From Henckelia pumila (lineage: Eukaryota; Streptophyta; Magnoliopsida; Lamiales; Gesneriaceae), in the NCBI RefSeq assembly GCF_033568475.1, contig NC_133122.1, positions 151,356,861 through 151,420,860 on the forward strand: a stretch of 64,000 nt of DNA, given 5' to 3'. The notes under the pieces were generated by a model. The model searched no databases. It saw nothing but the letters and a program-made list of their open reading frames with translations, and had not been told where the DNA came from. The translations under genes were made by a program, and so were the position numbers. Shown piece after piece: positions 11,455-22,563 of this stretch (the stretch's first letter is position 1; each line of letters opens with the position of its first letter).

Positions 11455-12354
11455 TCATTTCCACTCAGGAATAGGTAGACTGTGAAGCAAACCTCCAGGT
11501 CGTCGGTGTTCTGCCTTGACTTGTTGACACACCAAACATCTCGAAACATACTGATACACGCTGCGTTTCATCCCCTTCCACCAAAACCGAGTACGTAGAT
11601 CCTTGTAAATCTTGTTGCTTTCCGGATGAATACTCAACTTGGTGCGATGTGCCTGAGACAAAATCTCCTCTCGCAACTCTTCATCTTGCGGAATCACAAG
11701 TCTACCAGACAAACACAGAAAACCATCTGATTGATAGTGAAATCCAGACGAGCTACCCTCGTTAGCTAGGCGAGCCAAACGTTGGGTCTTTGAGTCAGAC
11801 ATCTGAGCATCTCGAATCCGCGAATACAAATCTGGCTCAGATAATATCGCAAACATCTGGATACTCTGCATACCTTTCTTATGCTTGAAGGTATACCCCG
11901 AAGTACAATAGTCACTGATCGCACTAGACATCGAACAAGTCTGCAGTGCAGATAGTCGCACCTTGCGACTCAAAGCATCAGCGGTGAGATTAGCAGCTCT
12001 CGGATGGTACTTAATCTCGCAATCATAGTCCTTAAGAAAATCCATCCAATGTCTCTGTCTCATGTTCAATTCCGCCTGAGTGAACAAATATTTGAGACTC
12101 TTGTGGTCGGTAAAGATCTCAAATTTCTCGTCATACAGATAATGACGTCATATCTTCAAAGCGAACACAATGGCTGCCAATTCCAAATCATGAACTGGAT
12201 AGTTGTCCTCGTGAAGCTTCAGCTGTCTAGAAGCATATGCAATCACATGCCCATTCTGAGTCAGGACACAACCTAACCCCTGAAGAGAAGCATCAGTGTA
12301 TACCACATACCCTCCAGATCCTGATGGTAATGCCAACACCGGCGCAGAAGTCAA
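11455..12354 (-). pseudogene. Element A RNase H and integrase zinc finger
   Basis: Read on the minus strand. 12354-12148 holds the start of RNase H, with [13 protein letters not shown] and [19 protein letters not shown] at about 12145 replaces the conserved tryptophan after KI. RNase H continues through [21 protein letters not shown] to about 11960. The linker leads to the integrase H2C2 finger at about 11650-11520 (HRTKLSIH...CLVCQQ). The frame is the same as that of the RT block upstream and the integrase core downstream, so only point stops separate them. Confidence 0.87.
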
Positions 12355-13863
12355 CTACCGTCGAAGCTCACAGAAATTCTCCTCACACTCGGAGGACCAC
12401 TCGAAATCAACACCCTTGCGGGTAAGCTGCGTCAACAGTCGAGCTAGCTGAGAGAAGTTCAAAATGAAGCGTCGATAATATCCTGCTAGACCCAGAAAAC
12501 TACGGATCTCTGCAACCTTTGTTGGACGCAACCAATTCAGTACAACATCAATCTTGCTCGGATCAACAGAAATCTCATCCCTGGATATGATATGGCCAAG
12601 AAAGACCACTCGATCCATCCAGAACTCACACTTGCTCAGTTTGGCGTATAACTGTTTGTCTCGAAGAGTCTGCAGTTCCACTCGCAAGTGAGAAACATGA
12701 TCTTCCGCATTACGCAAATACACCAAGATGTCGTCAATGAAGACCACGACAAACTTGTCTAAATACTTCCTAAAGACACGGTTCATCAGATCCATAAATA
12801 TAGCCGGCGCATTAGTCAATCCAAATGGCATTACTAGAAACTCATAATGCCCATAGCGAGTACGGAATGTAGTCTTGGCTACGTCCTGATCTCGGACTCT
12901 CAACTGATGATACCCATATCTCAAGTCAATTTTGGAGTAAACCGAAGTACCCTGCAGCTGATCAAACAAGTCATCAATGCGAGGCAACGGATACTTGTTC
13001 TTCACAGTAACTCGATTCAGCTGCCGATAGTCAATGCACAACCGCATAGACCCATCCTTCTTCTTTACAAAAAGAACAGGAGCTCCCCAAGGAGATACAC
13101 TAGGACGAATGTACCCCTTGTCCAAAAGATCCTGTAACTGATTCTTCAACTCACGCATCTCTGACGGAGCCAGACGATACGGTGCTCGAGAAATAGGCGA
13201 AGTACCCGACATCAACTCTATGCCAAACTTGACTTCCCTAGCAGGAGGAAAACCCGGAATCTCATCTGGAAATACATCTGGAAATTCATCCACAACAGGA
13301 ATACTATCTATCCCAATACTCTCAGCGGACAAATCGACTACATAGATAAGGTAGCCTTCCCCGCCAGTCTCTAGAGCTCGACAGGCCCTCAAATCTGATA
13401 CCAAAGGCATCGGGGGTCGCGCTCCCTCATCATAGAAAAACCAGCTATCACTCCCATCCGGATGAAATCGTACTAATCTCTGATAGCAGTCCACTGAAGC
13501 TCGATAGGTAGTCAGGATGTCTATCCCCAGAATACAATCGAAATCGTCCATCGCAAGGACCATGAGATTCGCCAACAGAATGTTCCCTTCGAACTCTAAA
13601 GGGCAACCCATCACTAAACTCTTGGCCAAAGCAGATTGACCTGTCGGAGTAGAAACAGAAACTACTACGTCTAGTGCAATGCATGGTAACTTATGCTTCT
13701 TAACAAAACTTGCAGAAATGAAGGAATGAGATGCACTAGTGTCAATAAGTACGATAGCAGGTATACCATAAAGTAGAAATGTACCTGTGATGACCTTCTC
13801 ATTCTCCTCCACATCCTGATCATGCCTCAAGGCAAACACCTGACCAGAAGCCCGCGGACTCAA
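12355..13863 (-). pseudogene. Element A protease and reverse transcriptase
   Basis: The 502-codon open stretch covers protease and RT. The protease active site reads [12 protein letters not shown] (about 13750), where the family has D-T-G-A, so the conserved glycine is replaced by serine. RT shows the block from [18 protein letters not shown] through [43 protein letters not shown] and the catalytic FIDDI (about 12735), then FLGHIIS and [10 protein letters not shown]. It ends at a TAG where relatives have glutamine before [10 protein letters not shown]. The first methionine is probably internal to a gag-pol fusion; the open frame continues from gag. Confidence 0.9.
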
Positions 13864-14814
13864 ATGAGAACTCCCAGCAGGCTGTCCCTGCGACCTCTGC
13901 TGAACCGTGGCCTGAGAACCTGATCCTGAACCAGAACCGCCTCCCCCAGATAGTGGACAATCCCTTTGGATATGACCAACCTCTCCACATCGAAAACAAG
14001 CTCCAGAAGCTCTACGGCACTTGTCTGACGGATGGTTCTTCCCGCAATGGTCGCACTTGTCCTTTTTCCCAAAGAGAACAACACCTCCAGAACCAGAAGA
14101 AGAATTAGATCTGGACTTCTAGAAAGATTGGGCACGGGGACCCAAAGAACTAGCAGGCCTCGTCTGAGAGAAAGACTTGTTCCGTCGAATGCTATCCTCT
14201 GCCTGGTGACAACGGCTCACCAAACCCTCGTAGGACATGTCATCACCGACCGCCACATGGTCATGGATCTCAGGGTTAAGGCCCTGAAGGAACAGATTAT
14301 ACTTCATCTCAGAGCTGTCAGCAATCTCGGGGCAATAGGATAACAGATCAAAGAACTTCTGCTGATACTCGTCAATAGACATGGCTCCCTGTCGCAGACT
14401 CAGTAGCTCGCCCGCCTTTGACTGACGGAGTGCAGGAGGAAAATACAGCTTCTAAAAAGCTGTGCGGAACTCGGCCCAGGTGGCCACTCCTCTCGCCGTA
14501 ACAAAGAGTGCAGAAGTAAACCTCCACCACCTACGAGCTCGCCCATCCAGAAGATAGCGAAGGGTCTCCATCTTCTGTTCCTCGGTGCAGTGGAAAGTCT
14601 GAAAAGTCGTCTCCATGCGGTCTAACCAGTTCTCCGCATCCTCCGCAGACTCACCTCCAACCAAGGGCTTAAGACCCATCTGCAAGAATCGGCGCACGCT
14701 AAAGCGATCCTCATCACGATGACGATGATGACGGTCCCGACGACTCTCACGATCGTCATCTCCCCGGCGTCCACCTCCACTACCATGGCTACTCTGGTCA
14801 TCGTTGTTCGCCAT
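13864..14814 (-). pseudogene. Element A gag (capsid and nucleocapsid)
   Basis: Gag starts at an ATG at 14814 after the primer-binding site and leader. The N-terminus is polar and charged, with a long Arg/Asp/His run (RRGDDDRESRRDRHHRHRD). The retrotransposon gag domain follows (about 14640-14300) with the ENWLDRMETTF and RRWWRFTS blocks. Downstream is a zinc-knuckle region with CX2C text and a canonical CX2CX4HX4C knuckle [14 protein letters not shown] (about 14008-13967). In-frame stops lie at about 14450 and 14118. Gag would form the virus-like particle and package the RNA. Confidence 0.88.
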
Positions 14815-14873
14815 CTACAAAAGTACCTCACGATTATCTTATGCAGAATCTAAATCCCAAGAATACTACGCAT

Positions 14874-14889
14874 GATCTGATACCATAAA
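14874..14889 (-). other. Primer-binding site of element A
   Basis: On the minus strand TATGGTATCAGATC follows the LTR end by two bases. It matches the TGGTATCAGAGC core complementary to initiator-Met tRNA with one change. The leader between this site and the gag start is only about 60 bases. Confidence 0.85.
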
Positions 14890-16280
14890 TGTAGCGACCC
14901 TTACCCGGATCACCTACTAAACAGAACTTAGGCATGCAATTAACTTAATTAAACAAAAATCAGAATTCAACTGCGGAAACCATAACATTTATACAATCCC
15001 AAGAAAAGGAATCTTTAAATATCCAAAATAATATACAACCAAATCGAATAGCTGTATAAACCCAAAACAACAGAATAAAAACCTAAAAGAAGCTCTAGCT
15101 GATCAACCACTGCCTAGCCCCTCTTGGATCCACCCGCCTCGTCCAATCGCAAACCTGCCCCATGGAATAGGGTGTCCAGAAACACAGAGTACGAGACATG
15201 AGCATAAAATGCTCAGCACGAGAGTATGAGTATACATGCATGCAAAGTGAATTCCCTAAAAACTCGAGGTCAAGGATCAGATAGCAGAGACAGACCGGGC
15301 CCTGGTATGTAGCACGTTGTGCCGTCGCTTCAGGAGGTGGCTTCCATACCAAAATACCAGTGGATATGCCGGATCCAAATCGATGGAAGTCCAACCACTA
15401 ACAGGATAGGGTAAAACCCTACTATAGACATCTCGAACGAGATAGCTCAATATGCAAATGTATGCAAAATAAATCAATGACATATAAATCATGCAGTCAC
15501 ATAATACATGCATACTCAGTCAGGATATCTCGAACAGTACTTTCGTACTTCAAATACTAGGCAAGTGCTATCAGCCCTAGGTCCACGCCTATAATCCGCG
15601 CTACACTGCCAAATGATACTACTATCATTATAGCGCTCTAAAAGCCTTAACTAAGCTAAAGCATACTCCTAAATATTTTTAGGAAGCAAAAGCTATACCT
15701 TCGTCCGTCGTTAGCCCTTTGCTGTCGATTGCCTCAAAACTAGGCCACAGCTCCGCTACGACGCCTGGATCGCTATGCCACTTTTGGATTCCCGATGGGA
15801 CGCCTAAAATTCCCTAGATCTGAGTTAGAAGGCTAAGGAATCGAGAGAGAAGAGGTGATTGGTGCGTATAAATCTGAATCTCGGCCCTCCTATTTATAGA
15901 CGGAGTTCGGATCGTCGGAACTGGACTTCGGAGCGTCCGAACACGATCGGACCGTCCGATCTCAACTTCGGGTCGTTCGAACCCAAAAATACATCATTGC
16001 TTACGTCAGCACAATGACGTCATCCATGACGACTGTCGGAAGCACGTTCAGAGCGTCCGAACCACTCTTCGGATCGTCCGAACCCTGACTTCGGACCTTC
16101 CGAACCCTGACTTCGGAGCCTCCGAACTCGATGATCCTCGAACCATTTTCGAGCGTTCTAAATCCATTTTTGAACTCTTTTAATCCATCTGGGACTCCCT
16201 TAATCATGTTTTATTACATCTAAACATGATCGTATTATTAATTACTCATAAATCGTTAATTCTGGATACGGGTTACTACA
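14890..16280 (-). repeat. Element A, 5' LTR
   Basis: It matches 8883-10271 along its whole length. The promoter half (right side) contains the TTCGGA/TCCGAA cluster (15902-16130), TGACGTCA (16015-16022) and a TATA box on the minus strand (15890-15898). It is followed by GTTCG (16281-16285), the second half of the target duplication, and then the remaining 106 bp of the MITE. Confidence 0.92.
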
Positions 16281-16391
16281 GTTCGAACATGTTCGAATTC
16301 AGCTCGAGTTCAATAAGATCGAATAAAAATAAAATATTTATCGAGCGGGCTCGTAAAGCTCACGAACCGGCTCGGTTCGTTTGCACCCCTA

Positions 16392-17237
16392 CTTCAGAGC
16401 CTATACAAGTGGCATCGGGGGTCACGCTCCCTCACCATAAAAATACCAAATGTCATCCTCATCTGGATGAAACTTAAATAGCCTTTGGTAACAGTCCATA
16501 GTAGCATGGTATAATGTCAGTATATCAATTCCCTACAATCAAAGTCTGACATCGCTAATATAATCAAATTCGCAGTCAAGAAATGACCCTCAGATTCTAA
16601 CACACGTCTCATCACTAGAAGTTTAGTTATCATCTCCTTACCCATAGGAGTAGATACCACTAGGTCAAAATCTAGGGACACATAGGGAAATTGCTATTTC
16701 TTGACAAATCGGCTAGATATGAATGAATGCGATTCACCAATATCAATTAAGACAAGCGCAGATATGCCACATAATATGAAAGTACCTTCTAGCATACGGT
16801 CTCTTTCACCATTCGCCTGGTCCTGACTGAGAGAAAACACCTGCCCCTAAGTCCGGGGTCGTAGGGTAAAAGTACTTGGAGGTACTGGCAGCTGATACAA
16901 CTGAATAGAAGACTGAGATCCACTAGCAACACTAGAACTAGTGCCTCCTGCTCGCTGAGGACAATCTCGACGTAGGTGCCCTTTCTCGCCGCAAATAAAA
17001 CAAGCTCCAGATGCCCTACAACATTCTTCAGTCGGATGTCTCCTGCCATAGTGATCACAATGTCCCTCCTCCTTCTTCTTCCCAATCCGGAAAAATCCTC
17101 AAGATCTTGAATAAGTAGAGGTCGAAGTAGAAGTAGAACTCTATTTCTTGAATGACTATGGGAGGGGTCCAAGTGATCCACTGGGTTGAGATGGAATCAG
17201 TGTCTTTGTTGCCTGATACTGTTCTCCACTTGAAGGC
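16392..17237 (-). pseudogene. Element D, gag zinc knuckle and protease remnant
   Basis: This is the continuation of the element D polyprotein beyond the MITE, still on the minus strand. The zinc knuckle CFICGEKGHLRRDC lies at about 17010-16965. The protease follows at about 16780-16420, with a catalytic region reading LIDIGESHSF (family LIDTGASHSF), so the Asp remains but the next residues are changed. A TAG-type stop and small deletions are present. It ends abruptly at 17237, where the Athila element Q begins; 17233-17237 (AAGGC) is the expected target site. The rest of D's gag is not found in the window. Confidence 0.8.
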
Positions 17238-18591
17238 TGGTTGCGCTAATTCGTGTCACGCCCAAATTACCCAAATCAAATTAGATAACGAAATATGCAG
17301 TAGTGTGAGTATGGATCATTCCCACGAGAAAAGTGAAATCTAATGTGTTCTAAAGTAAAGTAAATGGGGTTTTGTGGTTTGAAATTAACTACTAAAAATT
17401 CAAAAACAATATTTAATGAATTTCTATCAACTATCATGCAAGATTAAAAATTATACTGAAAAAATCAATTAAAAACAAGCCTTGGTATCGATCGACTACA
17501 CCCTTGATATCATTCATTCAATCATTGATTACCTAAAATTAATTAATCCTATCAAATATTCATCATTAAAAATTAAATTCTTGTTTCACCTTAATCTTAG
17601 TTAATTAGACACCAGCATTATAGATTAACCCTTACCAATAAATCAGCCCAGATACCAACGATTTAAATTTAAGGTAGCATTCAAATGAGTAAAACTGATG
17701 AATCTAGACAACACAAATACCAGCTATTGTATTTAACCTAGTCAATTGTTGTTCCTACGATTTAACAAATTCACCAGCGCAAAATATTAAATGCAGTTGC
17801 TTCACAAATTAGATGGTCCAAACAATTACGGATTCGAATTATAATTTAGCAGCAGATTGTATAGCAAAATCCTAGGGTGATCAATCCAACACATACAAGA
17901 ATGAAATAAACCAGAACAACTTTTGATACTCAATAATAATTAAACACTGAAAAATTCGAATCTCGTGAATAAACAAAATCAAGGGTTTGTCTTCCTCAAC
18001 CAAGTTCTAAATTCTAGCCACAACGATTCATGAAAAACAACAGAAAAATCAAAAGAAAAGAAGAAATCTTAAGAGAAGATAGAACAAAACCTGGCTGCCA
18101 AGGAATACTTGGTGTTCTATGCCTTCAAAATCTTATAATAAACTAAGAAAAACGGAATAAAAGACCTAATAAAAATCTAGAGTACAAAATAAAGGAGTTT
18201 CCAAAATTAAGAAATACTTACCGATCGAGCGAGCCAAACTTCCAAACCTACTGTTCTTCAAATTTCATGCGGCCGCTCGATCGGTAGAAGTTAACCGATC
18301 GAGCGAGCCAAACTTCCAACGCCTACTGTTTTTTTCTTCACATGACTGCTCGATCGGTAAAGATTTGCGGATCGAGTGGTCAAATTTTGTTCAAAATCTT
18401 TGCACCATTTCCCTTGCTCCAAGGTTTTGTTCATACTTCCTCCAAAATGCACAACCTACACAACAAAACCGGAAAAAAATCATGTAGACACACAATATGC
18501 AATACGAACAAAATACGTAATGAAAACACATAAATGAATGCAAAACAACAACTGAACGACATTAAAATATGCAACACAAACACAAATATCA
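17238..18591 (-). repeat. Element Q, 3' LTR
   Basis: The 1354-bp LTR reads TGATATTTGTG... at its 5' end on the minus strand and ends ...GACACGAATTAGCGCAACCA. The right edge is placed by the adjacent polypurine tract. The left edge is placed by alignment with 43057, where TGGTAGCGCTAAGTCGTGTC precedes the primer-binding site. U3 carries two 74-bp tandem units of a GATCGAGCGAGCC / GCTCGATCGG palindromic motif (18220-18379). Confidence 0.88.
18220..18379. repeat. GATCGAGCGAG palindromic repeats in the Q LTR
   Basis: ACCGATCGAGCGAGCC occurs at 18220-18235 and 18294-18309 (74-bp period). Each is followed by an inverted partner, GCCGCTCGATCGGT (18272-18285) and GCTCGATCGGT (18348-18358), and a fifth half-site GGATCGAGTGG (18369-18379). 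The spacer text ccaaacttccaa..ctactgtt is repeated too. A closely similar module sits in front of the second ORF of the same element (37306-37396). Confidence 0.8.
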
Positions 18592-18607
18592 AATTCCCCC
18601 ACACTCT
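18592..18607 (-). other. Polypurine tract of element Q
   Basis: On the minus strand AGTGTGGGGGAATT runs directly into the LTR start TGATATTTG. It follows CTCCATGGCGAGCAAG, the counterpart of the GCTCGGGACTAGCAA text preceding the polypurine tract of element F. Confidence 0.85.
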
Positions 18608-19256
18608 TGCTCGCCATGGAGCAAGTCATGCAAAAATAAAATGAAAACACAACAAACACATAAGCAAGAACGAATCATGCATAAAATAGCCTTAGAGAAG
18701 TTCTTTCCATAAAAACAAGCTCACAACTACTCTCGATCATCAATGATACACCTTCAGTTGAATGCAAACGTGTGTGTGTGACATGTTACCCCAGCTACAT
18801 GCAACTTCAAAAGACAAGTTTCAAGATTTTTCGCCGACCTATAACAATTCAGTGTAAAGCTTCACAATCAAGAACCCTCCTCCCAACAATCCATCAACAC
18901 AACACAACACAACTCTATTGATATAAAATTACGCACCAACAATATTAAAGTCCCAATAATTACCCGCAACATAGCTATAACTAGATATGATTCGAATTTC
19001 AATCCGCTCGTCTATAGCCCGGATGGAACTACAATCCCATTAAATCCGCATACTTAGCTATGAAATAGTGAATAGAATTTCATTCACCTTCCAAGCCCGG
19101 ATGGAATGAGTATTTCAAAATTTCAAGAAATCAACCCCATATTATCCGCAAACTTAGCCACAAACAAGACGAGTAGGATTTCAATCATCTTGTTCGCAAC
19201 CCGGATGGAGCTAATTTTTCATAAACATTTCATAAAAAAATTTTAAAATGTGTTGT
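18608..19256 (-). mobile_element. Element Q, 3' untranslated region
   Basis: The 650-bp stretch between the polypurine tract and the F insertion has no coding sequence. It contains a (gt)n run near 18768 and three diverged tandem units, described separately. Q continues on the other side of F at 25909. Confidence 0.75.
18964..19220. repeat. Three diverged tandem units in the Q 3' region
   Basis: Units start with CCGCA at 18964, 19046 and 19146 (spacings 82 and 100). Each reads, in order, CCGCA-NN-TTAGCTA/CATAGCTAT, a TAGAATTTCA or TAGGATTTCAAT block, and the shared end AGCCCGGATGGA or AACCCGGATGGAG. Tandem repeats in the 3' untranslated region are known for Tat/Athila-type elements, where they can seed satellite DNA. 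Confidence 0.75.
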
Positions 19257-20732
19257 TGTGAAAAATACTCGCAAGCGTACGAGTGTCAAGTTTTAATATA
19301 GTGATAAAATCAAGTATCGATCCCACAGAGAGTAAAATGAAAATATTCAGTGCTTGTAATTAAAATAGTCTAAACTTTATCTAGAAAATCAAAATCTCAG
19401 AATTTTGCAGAATAATAAAATAATCAATGAATTTTAATAGCACGCACACAACTTTCAGAAATAATCAATCAGAGAAAAATGTTCTAGAGGCTTAGATTTC
19501 ACCTGGTTTCAACAACAATCAATCATAATTAATTTAGTTTCATGAATTCCAGTAAATTAATAGCCAAGAACACTTAAGTTTATTATTTCCCTCTCCCGAG
19601 CAACAAATAATTTTTATCAACTACAATTCAATTCCAATATCCCTATTAAGAATATACTTGCAGTGATCTATCAAAAAACAATGTTCTTTTTAAAAGCTCT
19701 GTTAAAATTATACACTCTCCCGAGCTATATAAATAATTAACAGTGTATTTTCTAATGGTCCTATTCAAAATCCCCTCTCCCGAGTTTCAGATTTCAAATA
19801 AATATAACAATTCAATTATTGATCAGATAATTGAAAAGACAATCAATTCTATAAAAAACAATTAATCTATAAGAAACTCAATTCAATAAAATCAAAAATT
19901 CATGAAAGTGTCTACACCAGGTTCCATCCGACCTCTAGACTCTAAAAAATTAGTTCATGATCAAAAATAGATAAACACAATTCATGTTTATGAAACTAAA
20001 CATCAATTCCAATTTACTAAGAAACGGGAAAGAAAAACAAATCCGAAGTATCTTCCGCGTCCTTCGTCTTCGAACTTTTCCAATTTTCTTCTTCACGTTG
20101 TTGTGCAGATTTTTCCTCCCTAAATCTCTTCTTCCTTGTGCGTGTGTTGTGTGATTTATATTTTTGTGGCCGCCCCTCTCCTATTGTGTCTTTGAAATCT
20201 CTTTTATATGTCCTCGAAGCCCATCAAAGAAAGCCCGAAAAAGTCTCAAAGTCTCCTTCCCGAAAAATTACAAAATCTGACTTCGCGATGGCGCGGGTGA
20301 GCAGTAGAGTGGCGAGGGCGCGCCTGAGCCTCGAATTTACATTTATTTTCACGTCCAGGGATGTCGCGGGCATGCCTAAAAGCGGCGCATGCGCGCCCTA
20401 CTCTCGCATGTGCTATTCTACAATGCGCGACAATTTTCAAAAAATCATATCTCACAATCTAACCGTCGGATTGAGCTGAAATTTTGACAGCTGCTTCAAA
20501 ACATCTCGAACTTTATTATGAATGGTGAAAATCGGATTTGGATGTCTCAATAAGATCCAGTAATTTTCTGAAGTTACTGCTCCAAAATTCATCCTTCCGC
20601 TTCTTATAGCTACTTTTGCTCCAATCCTTGGAACTCACAAAAACAACAACAAATATGCGTAATATCCACTAAATACATCACAAAAGCCAAGTCAAAACAT
20701 ATATAAATTAAGTGCATAAAATTCACTTATCA
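19257..20732 (-). repeat. Element F, 3' LTR
   Basis: It runs TGTGAAAAATACTCGC...CACTTATCA on the plus strand; on the minus strand it starts TGATAAGTG, typical of Athila-type LTRs. It contains a GC-rich stretch (20275-20425) absent from the surrounding AT-rich sequence. It aligns with 24458-25908, with scattered substitutions and a short indel in the GC-rich part. Confidence 0.9.
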
Positions 20733-20750
20733 AATTACCCCAAACTTAGA
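20733..20750 (-). other. Polypurine tract of element F
   Basis: On the minus strand AAGTTTGGGGTAATT directly precedes the LTR start TGATAAGTG. A second, internal PPT-like motif lies at 21698-21733. Confidence 0.8.
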
Positions 20751-22023
20751 CTTTTGCTAGTCCCGAGCAAAACAATAATGAGCAATATAGTCGGCCTCCA
20801 AATTTTTACATTCAAAGATTAAATACACATGTAGGCTAATTTTCTCAAGAGTTCTCGTGTGTGTGTGATTTCGCCAATCTCATCTACCCACCCAACTTTT
20901 GATAAATAATGCAATCTGTAAGCTTCACAGATTCATTAATCACGCCCTCAAGTTTCAAGACACTCTCCACCAAGTTCAACTTCTAATTGCACAGATCAAC
21001 AGGACTTTTTCAGTTAACATTAGGCTCAAGTATAATCAGCAGGAGATAAGCATCCATATGTATATCAATTTAAACAAAGACTCAGGATTCAAAGCAAAGA
21101 TAATTGAATATTTTCAATTTGTGCAGGATTATGAGTAACTAAATTTTTTTTTTATTTGCATTGCCAGACATTAGTTTTGGCTTTCTTCTACTCCATACAT
21201 CTCCATCTTTATTCCTTATATTTGGACTAGAATTTTAATCCATTTTTTTTACTTCTTTTCATTTTCAAGGCCTCTCCTCACCTTACTTTCTCCGCCATTA
21301 CTTTTTTTTGATCTTTTTAGCTACTCAATTTGTTTTGGAATCTTTCATGAATATAGAATGGCTAAAAAAAATACTCAATAGATTCGAAAAAAAAAACGCC
21401 TAAATCACTTCTGTGTTCATAAAAATCTATCTCAGTTTCAAGAAAAAATCACAAGAGTTATGAATCAATTCCTCTAATCCACATCACAAATCCACATAAT
21501 TTTCTCTAATTGTTAGGAGTATCAAAAATCATGGCATTCGTGCATAAATATGAGAACTCAAGATTAAATATAGCTAACATGAACTTTTTCAGCGAAAAAA
21601 ATTTATTTTCATCATAGGCCAACACAATTACAACATCATGCCTTCAACTCCAACTAACTCATAAAAAAATTTCAGATTTTCACAATTTTTAAACATCCCC
21701 CCAAACTTAAATTGTGCATTGTCCTCAATGTATAATATTCATTAAAAACAAGAGACATATACCTTAGGCACCAAGCGTCAGTACTCGGCACCATCTTAAT
21801 CACCCAAAACTCTTCATCAGGGGTGGCTCTTAAACTCTTTCAGCTCCATAATTTTTCACCTATACAATTCAAAATCATTACTAATGTATAGTTTCCTCAT
21901 GAAAAAAAATAAAAACAAAAACAACTAAAATAAAATAAAATAAAAAAAACGCATAAAAACTAGCTTGGGTTGCCTCCCAAGAAGCGCTTAGTTTATAGTC
22001 CATAGCCCGACTGTTTTCTAATT
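20751..22023 (-). mobile_element. Element F, non-coding 3' region
   Basis: No coding sequence is supported here. The part 21140-21430 is homopolymer-rich (A and T runs). At 21698-21733 the minus strand reads CATTGAGGACAATG followed by AATTTAAGTTTGGGGGG, a conserved motif of Athila-type elements resembling a second polypurine tract. At 21963-22000 the minus strand encodes the WEATQAS text that normally closes the pol frame. Confidence 0.7.
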
Positions 22024-22563
22024 CTAGCCCGGTTCCGCTTTGTTGAGGATCTTCCCTTTCGCTTTCACCCTCCAAATATATTCAACAACCTTTTTAAACT
22101 TTGATTTCTTTTTCATTTTCTTCTTCTTCTTTGGTACCTTTGGATCATTCTTCTTTGAATCTACCTCATGAACAAGTTTGGGATGGCCATCCAACTTCAC
22201 AACTCTCTCAATCATGCATAATTCCTTGATGGGTGGATTACTTGATTTCTTGAATATGTTAAAAATAACTCTTTCGACATCCACACCCATCGACAACTCA
22301 CCATTCTTCACCTCAATCTTGGCATCAGCAGTGGCCAAGAAAGGTCTCCCCAATATCAGTGGCATATTTGCATCCTTCTCCATATCTAGCACAACAAAAT
22401 CCGCCGAAAAAATAAATTTATCTATTTTTACCAAAACATCTTCAATGATTCCAAGCGGATATGTGATAGATCTATCAGCTAGCTGCAATACGATCATTGT
22501 GGGCTTCACCTCGCCAAGTCCTAAGCTCCTGAAAATAGACAAAGGCATCAGATTAATTCTAGC
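22024..22563 (-). pseudogene. Element F protease remnant and Lys-rich tail
   Basis: The minus-strand frame holds the C-terminal two thirds of an Athila-type aspartic protease: MPLSIFRSLGLGE, then LADRSITYPLGIIEDVLVKI, then FSADFVVLDME and LILGRPFLATADAKIEV. The segment just upstream, which should supply the catalytic D-L-G-A-S, reads Y-L-stop-A-R (22560-22575), so the protease is dead. The end is a strongly basic stretch (KKKKKMKKKSKFKK) and VVEYIWRVKAKGKILNKAEPG. RT would normally follow; here it is absent. Confidence 0.85.

Larger units (their letters stand above)
8883..16280 (-). mobile_element. Element A: full-length Ty3/gypsy chromovirus, decayed
   Basis: This 7.4-kb element is bounded by LTRs 8883-10271 and 14890-16280 and flanked by perfect GTTCG duplications (8878-8882 and 16281-16285). 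On the minus strand the order is 5' LTR, initiator-Met primer-binding site, gag, protease, RT, RNase H, integrase with a chromodomain-like tail, polypurine tract, 3' LTR, as in the Tekay/Del-type chromoviruses. All coding blocks sit in one reading frame but are separated by at least six stop codons. The LTRs differ by a few percent on sampled stretches, so it is older than copia P. Confidence 0.92.
8520..16391. mobile_element. hAT-like MITE, complete termini, split by element A
   Basis: Left end TAGGGGTGCAAACGAA (8520) and right end TTCGTTTGCACCCCTA (16391) are perfect terminal inverted repeats of 16 bp. They are flanked by CTCCAGAG (8512-8519) and CTTCAGAG (16392-16399), an 8-bp target duplication with one mismatch, as expected for hAT elements. 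Without element A (8883-16280) and its extra GTTCG the MITE is about 470 bp. It has no coding capacity and is rich in GCTCGA/TCGAGC. It lies inside protease sequence of element D. Confidence 0.85.

Noticed and set aside
18220..18379. CRISPR-like regularly spaced repeats
   Set aside because: Only two direct units plus inverted partners, in a plant LTR with no associated genes.
20138..20479. 113-codon open frame in the F 3' LTR, with a similar one at 25336-25656
   Set aside because: It lies across the GC-rich block in both LTRs, but the two copies differ by in-frame gaps and no family is recognisable. It is an LTR composition effect.
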